Below are positions 37,282-47,010 of a stretch of DNA of 64,000 nt, one piece after another (positions within the stretch are counted from its first letter, which is position 1; each line of letters begins with the position of its first letter). The position numbers and the translations under genes were made by a program. The stretch spans positions 310,001 to 374,000 of the forward strand of contig NZ_LT907844.1 of NCBI RefSeq assembly GCF_900215505.1, written 5' to 3'. The notes below the pieces were generated by a model. The model saw only the letters and a list, made by a program, of their open reading frames with translations, was not told where the DNA came from and made no database searches. This DNA comes from Cohaesibacter sp. ES.047. Its GTDB lineage: Bacteria > Pseudomonadota > Alphaproteobacteria > Rhizobiales > Cohaesibacteraceae.

Positions 37282-38174
37282 TAGTGGGCTCCCTTCATGT
37301 GTTTCTGACTTCGCGTGGCATATGCCTGCGAAACACGGTCAAAGATGATAGCAAGCGCCACAATGGCTAGACCGTTGAAGAGACCCAGCGTGAAGTACTG
37401 GTTCTGAATGGATTTGAGAACCGGCTGGCCAAGACCTTTCACACCGATCATTGATGCGACCACGACCATGGCGAGCGCCATCATGATGGTCTGGTTGATA
37501 CCGGCCATGATGGTTGGCATGGCGAGCGGAACCTGCACCCCGAACAGGCGCTGGGTCGGGTTTGCACCAAAAGCGGTGGCCGCTTCGAGCACTTCCTTGT
37601 CGACCAGACGAATACCGAGGTTGGTCAGGCGGATAACCGGCGGAATGGCGTAGATCACAACCGAAATGAGGCCTGGAATCTTGCCGATGCCGAGCAACAT
37701 GACAACGGGAATAAGATAAACAAAGGCTGGCATGGTCTGCATGACGTCGAGAATCGGTGTCATCACTTTCTGGAAGCGATCGGACCGCGCCATGCCAATG
37801 CCAACCGGAATGCCAACCACAATGGACATGAGCGTACAGACGGTAATCATCGACAGGGTGCTCATCGTGTCTTCCCACATGCCGAAATAGCCAATCAGCA
37901 GCAGAGAAACAACAACACCAAGAAGCAACTTCCATGAGCGGCTGGCGGAATAGACGATTGCACCGATAACAATAATGATAATCGGCCATGGCGTGTTGAG
38001 GAGCAGCTTCTCGAACCATACGAGGAACTGGAGAAGGGGGTGGAACAAGCCTTCGATAAACTCGCCATACTCCCGAGAGAATGCTTTGTAAGCGCCATCT
38101 AGCGTCTTGCGTATCGCAAGAAGATCAAGACGATCCAACTGCGGAAATTCTGTTAGCCATGACAATTCCGCCAT
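37281..38174 (-). CDS. proW: Glycine betaine/proline ABC transporter permease
   Basis: About 297 residues with five to seven transmembrane helices and the binding-protein-dependent permease EAA loop LEAATAFGANPTQRLFGVQVPLAMPTIMAGINQTIM, which is characteristic of ProW/OpuAB. The N-terminal tail contains FPQLDRLDLLAIRKTLDGAYKAFSREYGEFIEG. I chose ATG 38174, preceded by GGAGACCG; the longer open frame begins at a TTG (38225). It is one base overlapped with proV and 207 bp from proX; two hairpins lie in that gap. Confidence 0.92.
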   Translation of the reverse strand: MAELSWLTEFPQLDRLDLLAIRKTLDGAYKAFSREYGEFIEGLFHPLLQFLVWFEKLLLNTPWPIIIIVIGAIVYSASRSWKLLLGVVVSLLLIGYFGMWEDTMSTLSMITVCTLMSIVVGIPVGIGMARSDRFQKVMTPILDVMQTMPAFVYLIPVVMLLGIGKIPGLISVVIYAIPPVIRLTNLGIRLVDKEVLEAATAFGANPTQRLFGVQVPLAMPTIMAGINQTIMMALAMVVVASMIGVKGLGQPVLKSIQNQYFTLGLFNGLAIVALAIIFDRVSQAYATRSQKHMKGAH

Positions 38175-38315
38175 ACGCGGTCTCCAGTTCAGTCCAAAGG
38201 TGGTGAGCACGGGGGTCAAGCTCAAACGCGCCTTGTTGATTGGTCACAATCATCCGCTTTTCAGGCGTCAGGGTGCTCGATGAAACAGAGTGCGTGACGA
38301 TGGAAAAGCAGACAT

Positions 38316-38378
38316 TCTTTACGAAAGAACCCGGGCCACCTGAGGTCGCCCGGGCACAGCACCCCTTTTGGGGTGTCA
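38316..38378 (-). promoter_or_regulatory. Two stem-loops between proX and proW
   Basis: Two hairpins without a following T run: CCCGGGC...GCCCGGG around 38328-38356, and ACACCCC..GGGGTGT around 38358-38379 (core CACCCCTTTTGGGGTG). Their place after the binding-protein gene is where many transporter operons carry mRNA-stabilising or partial-termination hairpins that raise the level of the binding protein over the membrane parts. The structure is seen; the role is inference. Confidence 0.6.
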
Positions 38379-38381
38379 GTC

Positions 38382-39380
38382 TTACATCTCTGCGACAGCA
38401 GCCTTGACTTTGGCAGCCATGTCGTCAGAAAGCCACTCGGTCCATTTGTCCTCATGGTTTTTGAGGAAATAGATACCAGCGATTTCACCGTCAGCCTGGT
38501 TGTCTTCCATCCATGCCAACAGAGCGTTCATCTCTTTGTTGGTGAAGGAAAGCTTGCCAAGGAAATCCATGATTTCCGGATTGTTCTTGGCGAATTCACC
38601 GGTGGTAATCGCCTGAACGAGAGACGGCGGATACATGGTCACTTTCGGATCTGCACAATCGTTCTGCGTGGTGCAGCCTTTGAACTCTTCTTCGTCGATG
38701 CCAGAGCCGAAATCAACCTTGGTCATCTGGTATTTGCCGAGAACAGCAGTCGGCGCCCAATAGTAGCCGAACCAGCCTTCGCCGCGCTCATAAGCCTTGG
38801 CGATGGAACCAGAGAGGCCAGCCCCCGAACCCGGATCAACGATTTCAAAACCAGCGTCTTCAAGATTCATAGCGCGGAACAGGTTGCCGGAAGAGATCTG
38901 ACAGTTCCAGCCTGCCGGGCAGCCATAGAATGCGCTCTTGGTGTCATCTTCCGGATGTGGGAAGAGATCGGCATGCTCGATGACGCCTTCGATGGTGGCA
39001 AGGCTGGGCTCTTTCTCAACCATGTAGTTGGGAACCCAGAAGCCTTCTTCCCCGCCGTCGGACAGAGATTTGCCGGCGATGGCCAGACGGCCCTCTTCGA
39101 CACCCTTGTCGATAACTTCGCGCATGGAGTTGGACCAGAATTCGGGAGCGATATCTGGTTCGCCTTTTTCGGTCATGGATGCGCCGGTCGGCATGGTGTC
39201 GCCCGGAATCAATTCGGCATCACAACCGAACCCTTGCGTGAGAATAATTTTCTCCACATTTGCGATCAGGGTCGCAGAGCTCCAGTTCATGTCAGCGATG
39301 GTGACTTTGCCGCAATCAGCCGCGTTTGAAGAAAGGGCCGAGCCTGACAGCATCAGGGCAGCAAGCAGGAGTCGTTTCAT
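38382..39380 (-). CDS. proX: Glycine betaine/proline-type ABC transporter substrate-binding protein
   Basis: 332 residues with a clear signal peptide (MKRLLLAALMLSGSALSSNA, cut near ADCGK). The mature protein is an OpuAC-type binding protein: VTIADMNWSSATLIANVEKIILTQGFGCDAELIPGDTMPT, then PDIAPEFWSN, and GEGWFGYYWAPTAVLGKY. Tryptophan and tyrosine residues at such sites usually form the aromatic box for quaternary ammonium ligands. Several Cys pairs (C161/C167-like; GCTTQNDCAD) may be disulfides. The ligand might be glycine betaine, proline betaine or choline; it cannot be fixed from sequence. First gene of its operon. Confidence 0.9.
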   Translation of the reverse strand: MKRLLLAALMLSGSALSSNAADCGKVTIADMNWSSATLIANVEKIILTQGFGCDAELIPGDTMPTGASMTEKGEPDIAPEFWSNSMREVIDKGVEEGRLAIAGKSLSDGGEEGFWVPNYMVEKEPSLATIEGVIEHADLFPHPEDDTKSAFYGCPAGWNCQISSGNLFRAMNLEDAGFEIVDPGSGAGLSGSIAKAYERGEGWFGYYWAPTAVLGKYQMTKVDFGSGIDEEEFKGCTTQNDCADPKVTMYPPSLVQAITTGEFAKNNPEIMDFLGKLSFTNKEMNALLAWMEDNQADGEIAGIYFLKNHEDKWTEWLSDDMAAKVKAAVAEM

Positions 39381-40113
39381 ATGAATAAACCTCCGAGATG
39401 GTTTTCAATTTGCTTTGACAACTTATGTGCGGCCACACAGAGCATGACCACGTTGTTCATCATGGAATTTGCATTACCCAGTGCGAACCATGCACAGGGA
39501 TACGGACCCGGACAGAAATTTTCAGCTTCGTCCGACCCCGTCATAAAGAATAAAATCTTGCCTACATTCCACCGGATCAGTCTTCCCTCACCAGTAGCTG
39601 GCGCAAATTCGTTTCACGCACAAGAGAATAACAATTCTTGCAAACCTACGTCAATGACAGATCCGATTTTGCATGACTATCATATCTGAGCACTCGAGCG
39701 GAAAGCGAAAAGTATTTTTTGGTTGTTTTTTGAAAAGGGTGCGAAAATTTGTTTGCAGGCGAAATTTACTTTGAACTATTGTCAAACACCACTTTATGCG
39801 CTGAAAGTGCTTGGTTTTTACAGCCTCATCAACTTGATCACGATGAGGCAAGAGGCCAGAAAGCACCTATCCGGAAAGACTTCTTGGCCGCTTCCAGGAA
39901 ATAAAAATACGCAATGTGCGGCGACTCGACCCTACAGGAACTACTTGAAATTGCGCACTATTTTTGCGGGGAAAACTTTTTTAAAAGGAGCCATTAGCGC
40001 TCATTCCGGACTGAAAATCGTCATTGGATGCGGGCCTGTTTTAGATCCGCATGCGCACTCGGTGCGCACAATGTGATCAAATTTTCGCGCTGAGATTCTG
40101 AGCAAAGCGCTCT
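39381..40113. other. Long intergenic stretch upstream of proX
   Basis: About 730 bp, AT-rich, between proX and the HPr gene, both on the minus strand. No supported gene. A perfect seven-base inverted repeat TGCGCAC-TCG-GTGCGCA sits at 40052-40068, near the 3' side of the HPr gene, but no T run follows on either strand. The left half should contain the osmoregulated promoter of proXWV; I see no specific site. A small RNA here cannot be excluded. Confidence 0.4.
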
Positions 40114-40395
40114 CTATTCTCCCTCGCCGAACCGATCGTCAATCAGGTCCGAAATGGCCTTGAGCACCTCTTCTGCCTGGTTTCCTGATGCAACGACATC
40201 GATGCAGCAGCCCGGAGCCGCCGCCAACATCATCAGCCCCATGATGGAATTGCCCCAGACTGTCTGTCCGTCCTTGGACACCGTAACCGAGGCATCATAC
40301 ATGTCGACGAGCTGGACGAATTTGGCCGACGCCCGGGCGTGCAGGCCTCGCTTGTTTTGGATGGTCAGAGTGCCAGAAAAGGATTGGTCGGTCAC
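40114..40395 (-). CDS. ptsH: HPr family phosphocarrier protein
   Basis: 93 residues. The active-site histidine is in NKRGLHARASAKFVQ (His19), phosphorylated by enzyme I. The regulatory serine is in GNSIMGLMML (Ser50), which HPr kinase targets. This is an alphaproteobacterial HPr of a regulatory PTS with no sugar permease, typical of a cascade that signals carbon and nitrogen status. It lies 94 bp downstream of the EIIA gene in a chvI-chvG-hprK-EIIA-ptsH series. Enzyme I is not in the window. Confidence 0.95.
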   Translation of the reverse strand: MTDQSFSGTLTIQNKRGLHARASAKFVQLVDMYDASVTVSKDGQTVWGNSIMGLMMLAAAPGCCIDVVASGNQAEEVLKAISDLIDDRFGEGE

Positions 40396-40489
40396 GAAAA
40401 GGCTAGTCTCTTGCTATCAAAGGAACGCCGGGGATCATGTCTGAACGTCGCCCCTTAAGCACCGGTTGTCTCAATTGCGTGTCCGAGGG

Positions 40490-40891
40490 TCATTCTCCGG
40501 CCAGCAACTTGCTGGCTATGTTAATGTATTTCCGCCCGGCTTCACAAGCCTCATGCACCGCCTCGGTGATCGAGCGGTCCGAGCGAACGCTTGCGAGCTT
40601 GATCAGCATCGGCAAGTTCACGCCAGCCAACACTTCAACGCGCTCGCTGTCCATGACGGAAATGGCCATGTTGGACGGCGTGCCACCGAACATGTCGGTC
40701 AGAAGGACAACGCCCTGCTTATCGTCAACCGCCGCGACAGCATCGATTATGTCCTGCCGCCGTTGTTCCATGTCGTCGTCGGGACCGATGCAGATGGTCT
40801 CGATCAGCTCCTGAGGGCCAACGACATGCTCAAGCGCAGATCGAAATTCCTCTGCCAGATGACCATGTGTAACGAGGACAAGACCGATCAT
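40490..40891 (-). CDS. PTS mannose-type EIIA component (regulatory)
   Basis: 133 residues, the EIIA-Man fold. The phosphorylated histidine is in MIGLVLVTHGHLAEE (His9) and the family motif LLTDMFGGTPSNMA is near residue 65. Rhizobial genomes typically keep this as a solitary IIA without IIB, IIC or IID parts, used for regulation rather than transport. In its place here, between hprK and ptsH, it fits a phosphorelay that reports to HPr kinase or the ChvG/ChvI system. Gene name manX is often used but I leave it blank since transport is unlikely. Confidence 0.94.
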   Translation of the reverse strand: MIGLVLVTHGHLAEEFRSALEHVVGPQELIETICIGPDDDMEQRRQDIIDAVAAVDDKQGVVLLTDMFGGTPSNMAISVMDSERVEVLAGVNLPMLIKLASVRSDRSITEAVHEACEAGRKYINIASKLLAGE

Positions 40892-41057
40892 AGTGCCTCA
40901 CTTCTCCTGATTGTCGGAGCCAGAGCTCCTTACGCTCTCTTGCGGCCATACCGTCGAACCATGGCGCGATCGCCGGACAGACAGCCGTCAAAGATTTTCT
41001 ATCTTGACCAGCAGCGTTTGGAACGCAAGCCCAAATGTCATTTTTGGGCCGGTTCGG

Positions 41058-41615
41058 TCAATGCTTCCATGTGGAAAGAAGCGCAAACACCATATCGCAG
41101 GCCACATCCACCGAACGCTGCGGGACGGCAAGGTGTGCTACCTCATGACCAAGACAAGGTTTCGACCTTGCCATTTTTCTCGGCATTCGTTCAATTTCTT
41201 CCGGCGCAACCATATCGACCAGCAGATGAATCACGGCACGCGAGAGCACATGCTCCGGTTCAAGCTTGAGGACGCCGATGCCCCGCACCTCCTGCAAACG
41301 ATGTGTGGGCACGGGCGAGAAGGCCAGCAACGGCGGCACAGCCTCCTCTTTGCCATCAGGCCCGGGGCGTGACAGGCGCACATAGTCATCGCTGATCAAA
41401 GCCGCAAACATGCCTCGCGCACGCGCCTCCTGGCGCAACCGCCGCTGCAGCATCGACTTGCCGCTGCCTGAAGGCCCGCACAAAAGAAGGCCGTAGCGGT
41501 GCAGCACCAGCCCACTGGCCTGCATGATTTCGCTGCCGTCTTCGAGACGAGCAGGAAGGTCGAAGGCCGGCCCTTGAGTGGCATGGTCCCTGTCAGGGTC
41601 AAGATAGTTGGACAT
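41058..41615 (-). CDS. hprK: HPr kinase/phosphorylase, short alphaproteobacterial form
   Basis: 185 residues. It lacks the N-terminal domain of Firmicutes HprK and keeps only the catalytic core, as usual in alphaproteobacteria. Visible are the P-loop GPSGSGKS, DDYVRL, and the HprK signature EVRGIGVL. It phosphorylates HPr on the regulatory serine. ATG 41615 follows AAGGAGCAAG. Gap to chvG is 32 bp, so it is probably co-transcribed with the sensor gene; EIIA follows after 166 bp. Confidence 0.93.
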   Translation of the reverse strand: MSNYLDPDRDHATQGPAFDLPARLEDGSEIMQASGLVLHRYGLLLCGPSGSGKSMLQRRLRQEARARGMFAALISDDYVRLSRPGPDGKEEAVPPLLAFSPVPTHRLQEVRGIGVLKLEPEHVLSRAVIHLLVDMVAPEEIERMPRKMARSKPCLGHEVAHLAVPQRSVDVACDMVFALLSTWKH

Positions 41616-41647
41616 GGCTTGCTCCTTTTTACGGGCAACCGATGGTG

Positions 41648-43516
41648 TCAGGCCTGATCGTCGCGCTCTGTCGTGTGGTCGGACTTCCTATGAGCCGTCG
41701 TCTTGTGGTGCGTCGGCTTATGGGCTGTTGTCTTTGCCATCACCGGGAAGCGCGCGCAGAAGCGGGCACCCAGTATCTCAGGATCGCTCTCTGACGAGCT
41801 TTCGTCAATGCGGTTGAAAGCCTCAATCTGCCCCTGATAGGCCTCGACGATCTGCTTGGAAATGGACAGCCCGAGACCCGAGTTCTGACCAAAATCCTCT
41901 CCTTGCGGGCGATCGGTGTAGAAGCGCTCGAAGACGCGATTGACATCCTCCGCCTGAATGCCGGGGCCGCAGTCATCAACCGTGACCTCCACCCAATTGT
42001 CTTCGCGCGACAGACTGACGACCACTTCGGAGCCATCTGGGGAGAAGGAGCGAGCGTTGTCGATGAGATTGACGAAGACCTGACCGATGCGGCTGTCATT
42101 GCCATTGACGAAAAAGCGCCTGTCGTCCTTGGCGGGTTCGCCATCGGTCTCGAGCTTGACGCGTACGCCGACCTTGGCTCCAATCTCATCTTGAATGGTG
42201 ACAATGGTGTCGAGCAGTGCATGAAGGTCGATGGCATCCGAGTCCTGTCGTGCCAACTCCGCATCAAGGCGAGACGCATCGGAAATATCCGAAATCAGCC
42301 GATCAAGGCGTCTGACGTCATGCAGAATGATGCCGGTAAGACGCTCTCGCGCTTCGGGCTTCTTGGCCAATGGCAGGGTTTCCACCGCCGAGCGCAGAGA
42401 TGTCAGAGGGTTCTTGAGCTCGTGCGCCACATCGGCAGCAAAGGCCTCGATGGCATCCATGCGCTGATAGAGGGTCTTGGTCATGTCGCGCAGAGATTGG
42501 CTCAATTGGCCGATTTCGTCCTTGCGATCAGAAAAATCCGGGATCTGCTCGCGGGACTTGACGCCCCGGCGCACGCGTTCGGCTGCCTCGGAGAGCCGGC
42601 GTACAGGGCCGGCGATGGTGCCAGCCAACAGGAAGGACAGCGTGCTCGTCACAACGGCGGCAATGAGGAAAACCCGCAGAATACCAAGACGCTCGGCGGT
42701 CACGATTTCGTCGATCTCACCATCGCGTGTCGACAAAAGGAGCGCACCGGCGATGACACGCGAGCGCTGAATGGGCACTGCAACGGAGACGATCAGCCGA
42801 CCCTTGTCATTGACGCGCACGATGGAGGCAGCAGATCCATCCAGTGCCAGCGTTACTTCCGGATAGCCCCGGCCTTCGCTGCTCCCCAGCTCTTTATAGA
42901 GGGGGTGCTCTGCCTGCCGGATCCAGCTGATGAAGCGGCTCCACTTGTCCATCCAGCCGCCGTCTTTCTCCTCGACCGGATCGGGCAGATTGAAGCGCAG
43001 AATGCCGCTGGCATTGAGCTGGCGCGAGTCCACCACCAGATTGCCGGACAGATCGTAGATCCGGGCCCGTGTGTCCGTGGTTGAAATCGCAGCACGCAGA
43101 ATAGGAGCCGCGCGCTCGGGATCGATGGGAAATTCGAAGAAGCCGAAGGTGTCATCGGACGGGGTGAAGCTCTCGCCGGCCTGCAGCTCGAGCAGGCGAT
43201 CCGGGCTGATGGTGATGGCGTCGGCGTCGGATGCAGCCGAGGCGGCAATCGCACCGGCAATGATGTTGCCCTGTGTCATCAAAGAACGCACGCGGCTGTC
43301 GATGAGTCCTTCGCGGAACTGGTTGAGATAAAGAATACCAATCACCAGCACTGCGAGCGCGGCGAGATTGAGGAACACGATGCGGCGGGTCAGGGATGAA
43401 AAGGCGACCGATGACGTTACGATGCCGAGAAAGCGATTGAACCGGCCTTTGTTCCGTTTGGCCGATTGCGCGCGCTTCTGCTTTTCCGAGCCCTGATTGT
43501 TTTTCTGCTGCAGCAT
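41648..43516 (-). CDS. chvG: Two-component sensor histidine kinase ChvG/ExoS
   Basis: About 622 residues. Transmembrane helix near residues 45-68 (IVFLNLAALAVLVIGILYL), a large periplasmic domain of about 230 residues, a second helix (VFLIAAVVTSTLSFLLAGTIAG), a HAMP domain, HisKA with AADVAHELKNPLTSLRSAVETL, then N box NLIDNARSFSP, DDCGPGI and GLGLSISKQIVEAYQG. The periplasmic domain binds ExoR in Sinorhizobium and Agrobacterium, responding to acidity and envelope state. It precedes hprK on the same transcript. ATG 43516 follows GGAACC; the longer open frame begins at a TTG. Confidence 0.93.
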   Translation of the reverse strand: MLQQKNNQGSEKQKRAQSAKRNKGRFNRFLGIVTSSVAFSSLTRRIVFLNLAALAVLVIGILYLNQFREGLIDSRVRSLMTQGNIIAGAIAASAASDADAITISPDRLLELQAGESFTPSDDTFGFFEFPIDPERAAPILRAAISTTDTRARIYDLSGNLVVDSRQLNASGILRFNLPDPVEEKDGGWMDKWSRFISWIRQAEHPLYKELGSSEGRGYPEVTLALDGSAASIVRVNDKGRLIVSVAVPIQRSRVIAGALLLSTRDGEIDEIVTAERLGILRVFLIAAVVTSTLSFLLAGTIAGPVRRLSEAAERVRRGVKSREQIPDFSDRKDEIGQLSQSLRDMTKTLYQRMDAIEAFAADVAHELKNPLTSLRSAVETLPLAKKPEARERLTGIILHDVRRLDRLISDISDASRLDAELARQDSDAIDLHALLDTIVTIQDEIGAKVGVRVKLETDGEPAKDDRRFFVNGNDSRIGQVFVNLIDNARSFSPDGSEVVVSLSREDNWVEVTVDDCGPGIQAEDVNRVFERFYTDRPQGEDFGQNSGLGLSISKQIVEAYQGQIEAFNRIDESSSESDPEILGARFCARFPVMAKTTAHKPTHHKTTAHRKSDHTTERDDQA

Positions 43517-43778
43517 GCGGTTCCATTGTTGGCAGCATTCGGATGTCAATCGGATCGAGACCTTATCCCGTCCTGTTGCCGAAATGCGAGAGGGGCCGCA
43601 GAGCGGCCCGGCACAAGGTGGCTGATAGTGTCAACCCAGACGCTGTTCGTTGCAAGTCATTCCGTGGTCTGAGAAATTGGCCATCTCTTTATGCGCTTCA
43701 GATCTTTGTGCGTTTCAGGCCGCTCCGTGCGCTTCAAATGTCGCGCACGGTCGTGATATGCACGCCCAGGTGCTTTTC

Positions 43779-44489
43779 TCAGGCACTTTCACGGAAGCGA
43801 TAGCCAACGCCGTAGAGGGTTTCGATCATGTCGAAATTGTCGTCGACGGCCTTGAACTTCTTACGCAGGCGCTTGATGTGGCTGTCGATGGTGCGATCAT
43901 CCACATAGACCTGATCTTCATAGGCAGCATCCATCAAGGCATTGCGGCTCTTGACCACCCCGGGGCGCTGGGCAAGCGAGAAAAGAATCAAAAACTCGGT
44001 GACCGTCAAGGTAACAGGTTTACCGTCCCAACTGCAGGTGTGGCGTTCCTGATCCATCGACAGAAGACCGCGCTCAAGCAGATCGGACTTGTTCACCTGG
44101 CCCTCGCCCTTGATTACTGTTTCGCGGGCTTGCGCGCGCCTGAGTACCGCCTTGACCCGCTCAACAAGCAGACGTTGGGAGAAGGGTTTGTGGATGAAAT
44201 CATCTGCGCCCATCTTCAGACCAAACAATTCATCGATCTCGTCATCCTTGGATGTCAGGAAGATGACCGGAAGGTCCGTTTTCTGGCGCAGACGTCGCAG
44301 CAGTTCCATGCCGTCCATGCGCGGCATCTTGATATCGAGGATTGCAAGATCGGGCGGCGCGTGCAGCAGGCCATCGAGCCCGGAGGCACCATCTGTATAG
44401 GTATCGACCTTGTATCCCTCGCTCTCCAGAGCAATGGAGACGGACGTCAGAATATTTCGATCATCGTCGACAAGCGCAATCGTTGCCAT
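43779..44489 (-). CDS. chvI: Response regulator ChvI, OmpR/PhoB family
   Basis: 236 residues. Receiver with acidic VDDDR at 8-11, phosphoacceptor Asp52 ([17 protein letters not shown]), Thr/Ser and Lys103-like HKPFSQ. The C-terminal winged helix ([54 protein letters not shown]) matches ChvI. It works with ChvG downstream; 262 bp separate the genes. ATG 44489 is preceded by GGAAAGGAAG, clearly better than the longer in-frame start at 44603. Divergent from pckA, as in many rhizobia; direct control of pckA by ChvI is possible but not shown. Confidence 0.95.
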   Translation of the reverse strand: MATIALVDDDRNILTSVSIALESEGYKVDTYTDGASGLDGLLHAPPDLAILDIKMPRMDGMELLRRLRQKTDLPVIFLTSKDDEIDELFGLKMGADDFIHKPFSQRLLVERVKAVLRRAQARETVIKGEGQVNKSDLLERGLLSMDQERHTCSWDGKPVTLTVTEFLILFSLAQRPGVVKSRNALMDAAYEDQVYVDDRTIDSHIKRLRKKFKAVDDNFDMIETLYGVGYRFRESA

Positions 44490-45188
44490 GTCGCTTCCTT
44501 TCCATAACCGGTTTTGCTGACCGGCTCGTGATTTTGCGGTTTTACCGCCAAGCAGGCATTCCGCTACGAATATAGGCCGCCCATTGCTTTCATCAACAGG
44601 CACGGCGATTCAAAGCTCTTCAGACCTGCCATTCGGACCTGACAGATATGCCAAAAACACATTTCTGTCACCTATGACGGTTGATATGGAGCGATCATCG
44701 CCAAAATATGGCCTGCAACATCAATCCACAGGCACGAAAATGCGCAACAAATGAAAACAATTCGCACTCACATGGTCATTTTTGATGTCTTTTGCGCTCT
44801 TTTCTGACACGACCGAAGCCAAATTGGCATCACTTTTGTCGAAAGGTCGAACTATTCGACTCTAGCACTTTAGTATAGAAAATTGCGACATAAAGACGTA
44901 CTTCCCGTTTGCAACTTTGCGGGAAATCAACGACACTCCAGAGTGTCCCGTCTAGAAGTGGCTCGAGTTCGACATAAGGACTGTTACGGAGCCGCCTCCT
45001 GCGACCAAGTATGAATGGCGCGACGGCTTCTGGAGGAAGAGACGTCATAAAAAGAGCGGTCATATCCGCCCGACGAACCTGACTTCCGCTTTTCTTTTTG
45101 CGGACGATCGATTGCGGTGGCTTGCCGCAATCGGGCTGACCTATAGGTCAGTTTCCCACAACCTAGTGTGTCTCAAGGGGCTTTTAAA
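44490..45188. other. Divergent promoter region between chvI and pckA
   Basis: About 700 bp with no supported gene. A minus-strand open frame at 44830-45063 (77 codons) has no ribosome site or recognisable family. The region must hold the promoters of both genes. Confidence 0.45.
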
Positions 45189-46787
45189 GTGAAACAATTC
45201 GGCACGATCAACGAATCTTACGGCGTGGATAAAAACGGTCTGCGCAATCTGGAAGCCGTTCATTGGAACTATCGGTATCCAAAACTGGTAGAAGAAGCAT
45301 TGGCTCGCGGCGAAGGTCGCCTGATCCATGGCGGCGCCTTTGCAGTTGATACCGGTGTTCACACCGGTCGCTCTCCTAAAGACAAATTCACCGTACGCGA
45401 CGACGTTTCTGAGAACACCATCTGGTGGGACAACAACAAGGCGATGACCCCGGAATCCTTCGATCTTCTGTTCGAAGACATGATGGCTTACGCTGAAGGC
45501 AAAGAGCTGTTTGTTCAGGACCTTTACGGCGGCGCTGACATCGACCATCGCCTGCCAACCCGTGTTGTTACCGAACTGGCATGGCAGTCGCACTTCATCC
45601 GCAACATGCTGATCCGTCCTGAACATGAAGAACTTGCCTCCTTCATGCCCGAGTTGACCGTTATCGATCTGCCGAGCTTCGAATGCGATCCTGAAAAATA
45701 TGGTATCCGTTCCAGCACCTGCATCGCGCTGAACCTGAAGAAAAAGATCATTCTGGTTGCTGGCTCTTCCTATGCAGGCGAAATCAAGAAATCTGTCTTC
45801 ACCACGCTCAACTACCTGCTGCCTGAAAAAGGCATCATGCCGATGCACTGCTCGGCCAACGTTGACGACGAAGGCAACACCGCGATCTTCTTCGGTCTGT
45901 CTGGCACCGGTAAAACCACCCTGTCCGCTGACCCGAACCGCACTCTGATCGGTGATGACGAACACGGCTGGGGCGAAAACGGCGTCTTCAACTTCGAAGG
46001 TGGCTGCTACGCAAAAACCATCCGCCTGTCTGCTGAAGCAGAACCGGAAATCTTTGCAACCACGCATACTTTCGGTGCAATCGTCGAAAACATGGTTATC
46101 GATCCTATTACCGATATCCCTGATTTCGAAGACGGTTCCAAAACGGAAAACACCCGTGTTTCCTATCCGATCGACTTCATCCCGAACGCATCGTTGACCG
46201 GCCGTGCTCCGCAGCCGAAAAACATCATCATGCTGACGGCTGACGCTTTCGGTGTGCTGCCTCCGATCGCTAAACTGACCCCGGAACAGGCTATGTATCA
46301 CTTCCTGTCCGGTTACACCGCGAAAGTGGCTGGTACCGAAAAAGGTGTTACCGAACCTGAAGCAACCTTCTCTACCTGCTTCGGTGCTCCGTTCATGCCG
46401 CGCCATCCGTCCGAGTACGGCAATCTTCTGCGCGAAATGATGGAAAAACATCAGGTTACCTGCTGGCTGGTTAACACCGGTTGGACCGGTGGTGCTTACG
46501 GCGTCGGTTCCCGCATGCCGATCAAGGCAACCCGCGCCCTGCTGACCGCAGCGCTCAACGGCTCCCTGAGCGACATGGAATTCCGGACCAACGAAATCTT
46601 CGGCATCCAGGTTCCGCTTTCCTGCCCTGGCGTTGATGACAAGCTGCTTATGCCTCGCGACACCTGGGCTGACAAAGATGCCTTCGATGCACAGGCCAAG
46701 AAACTGGCTGGTATGTTCGTGAAAAACTTCGAATACTACCTGCCACATGTTGACGAAGCAGTAAAAGCTGCCGCTCCGAAAGCCTAG
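45189..46787 (+). CDS. pckA: Phosphoenolpyruvate carboxykinase (ATP)
   Basis: 532 residues, normal for the ATP-dependent enzyme that converts oxaloacetate to phosphoenolpyruvate, the first step of gluconeogenesis. Motifs include GRSPKDKF (N-terminal substrate site), the kinase P-loop [19 protein letters not shown] with metal-binding Asp, and [11 protein letters not shown]. Start: no ATG is available. GTG 45189 follows AAGGGG by eight bases and gives the right length; GTG 45168 would add seven residues. Codon use is strongly biased (for example frequent CTG, GGT, GAA), as expected of a highly expressed gene. It is followed by a terminator. Confidence 0.95.
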   Translation: MKQFGTINESYGVDKNGLRNLEAVHWNYRYPKLVEEALARGEGRLIHGGAFAVDTGVHTGRSPKDKFTVRDDVSENTIWWDNNKAMTPESFDLLFEDMMAYAEGKELFVQDLYGGADIDHRLPTRVVTELAWQSHFIRNMLIRPEHEELASFMPELTVIDLPSFECDPEKYGIRSSTCIALNLKKKIILVAGSSYAGEIKKSVFTTLNYLLPEKGIMPMHCSANVDDEGNTAIFFGLSGTGKTTLSADPNRTLIGDDEHGWGENGVFNFEGGCYAKTIRLSAEAEPEIFATTHTFGAIVENMVIDPITDIPDFEDGSKTENTRVSYPIDFIPNASLTGRAPQPKNIIMLTADAFGVLPPIAKLTPEQAMYHFLSGYTAKVAGTEKGVTEPEATFSTCFGAPFMPRHPSEYGNLLREMMEKHQVTCWLVNTGWTGGAYGVGSRMPIKATRALLTAALNGSLSDMEFRTNEIFGIQVPLSCPGVDDKLLMPRDTWADKDAFDAQAKKLAGMFVKNFEYYLPHVDEAVKAAAPKA

Positions 46788-46810
46788 GGCTTTCGCGACA
46801 TCAAGACACG

Positions 46811-46840
46811 AAAGGCCCGCCAATGGCGGGCCTTATGCTT
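46811..46840 (+). terminator. Rho-independent terminator of pckA
   Basis: Perfect eight-base-pair stem GGCCCGCC/GGCGGGCC with a three-base loop (46814-46832), then TTATGCTTTT. It starts 24 bp after the stop codon. Confidence 0.88.
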
Positions 46841-47010
46841 TTCAAACACCGCGCTTGATTGCTTCACTGAGATCCAATGGTCAGACTTGCGAAGACGCTG
46901 TGTCGCATTCCGCCGACCATCATATGGCCTTATCTTGCCACGAAACCCTTCAATAGACCCCGTTCTGAGAGCCTGCATTTTCACCACACACCGGCGGGGT
47001 AGGATTTACC

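Noticed and set aside
40052-40068. Terminator for the HPr gene (TGCGCAC/GTGCGCA)
   Set aside because: The stem is only seven pairs and no T run follows on either strand.
44830-45063. 77-residue minus-strand gene between chvI and pckA
   Set aside because: No ribosome site, no recognisable family, and it covers the expected promoter region.
45141-46823. 560-codon antisense frame opposite pckA
   Set aside because: Strong codon bias of pckA keeps the opposite frame open. pckA has all catalytic motifs; the antisense product resembles no family.
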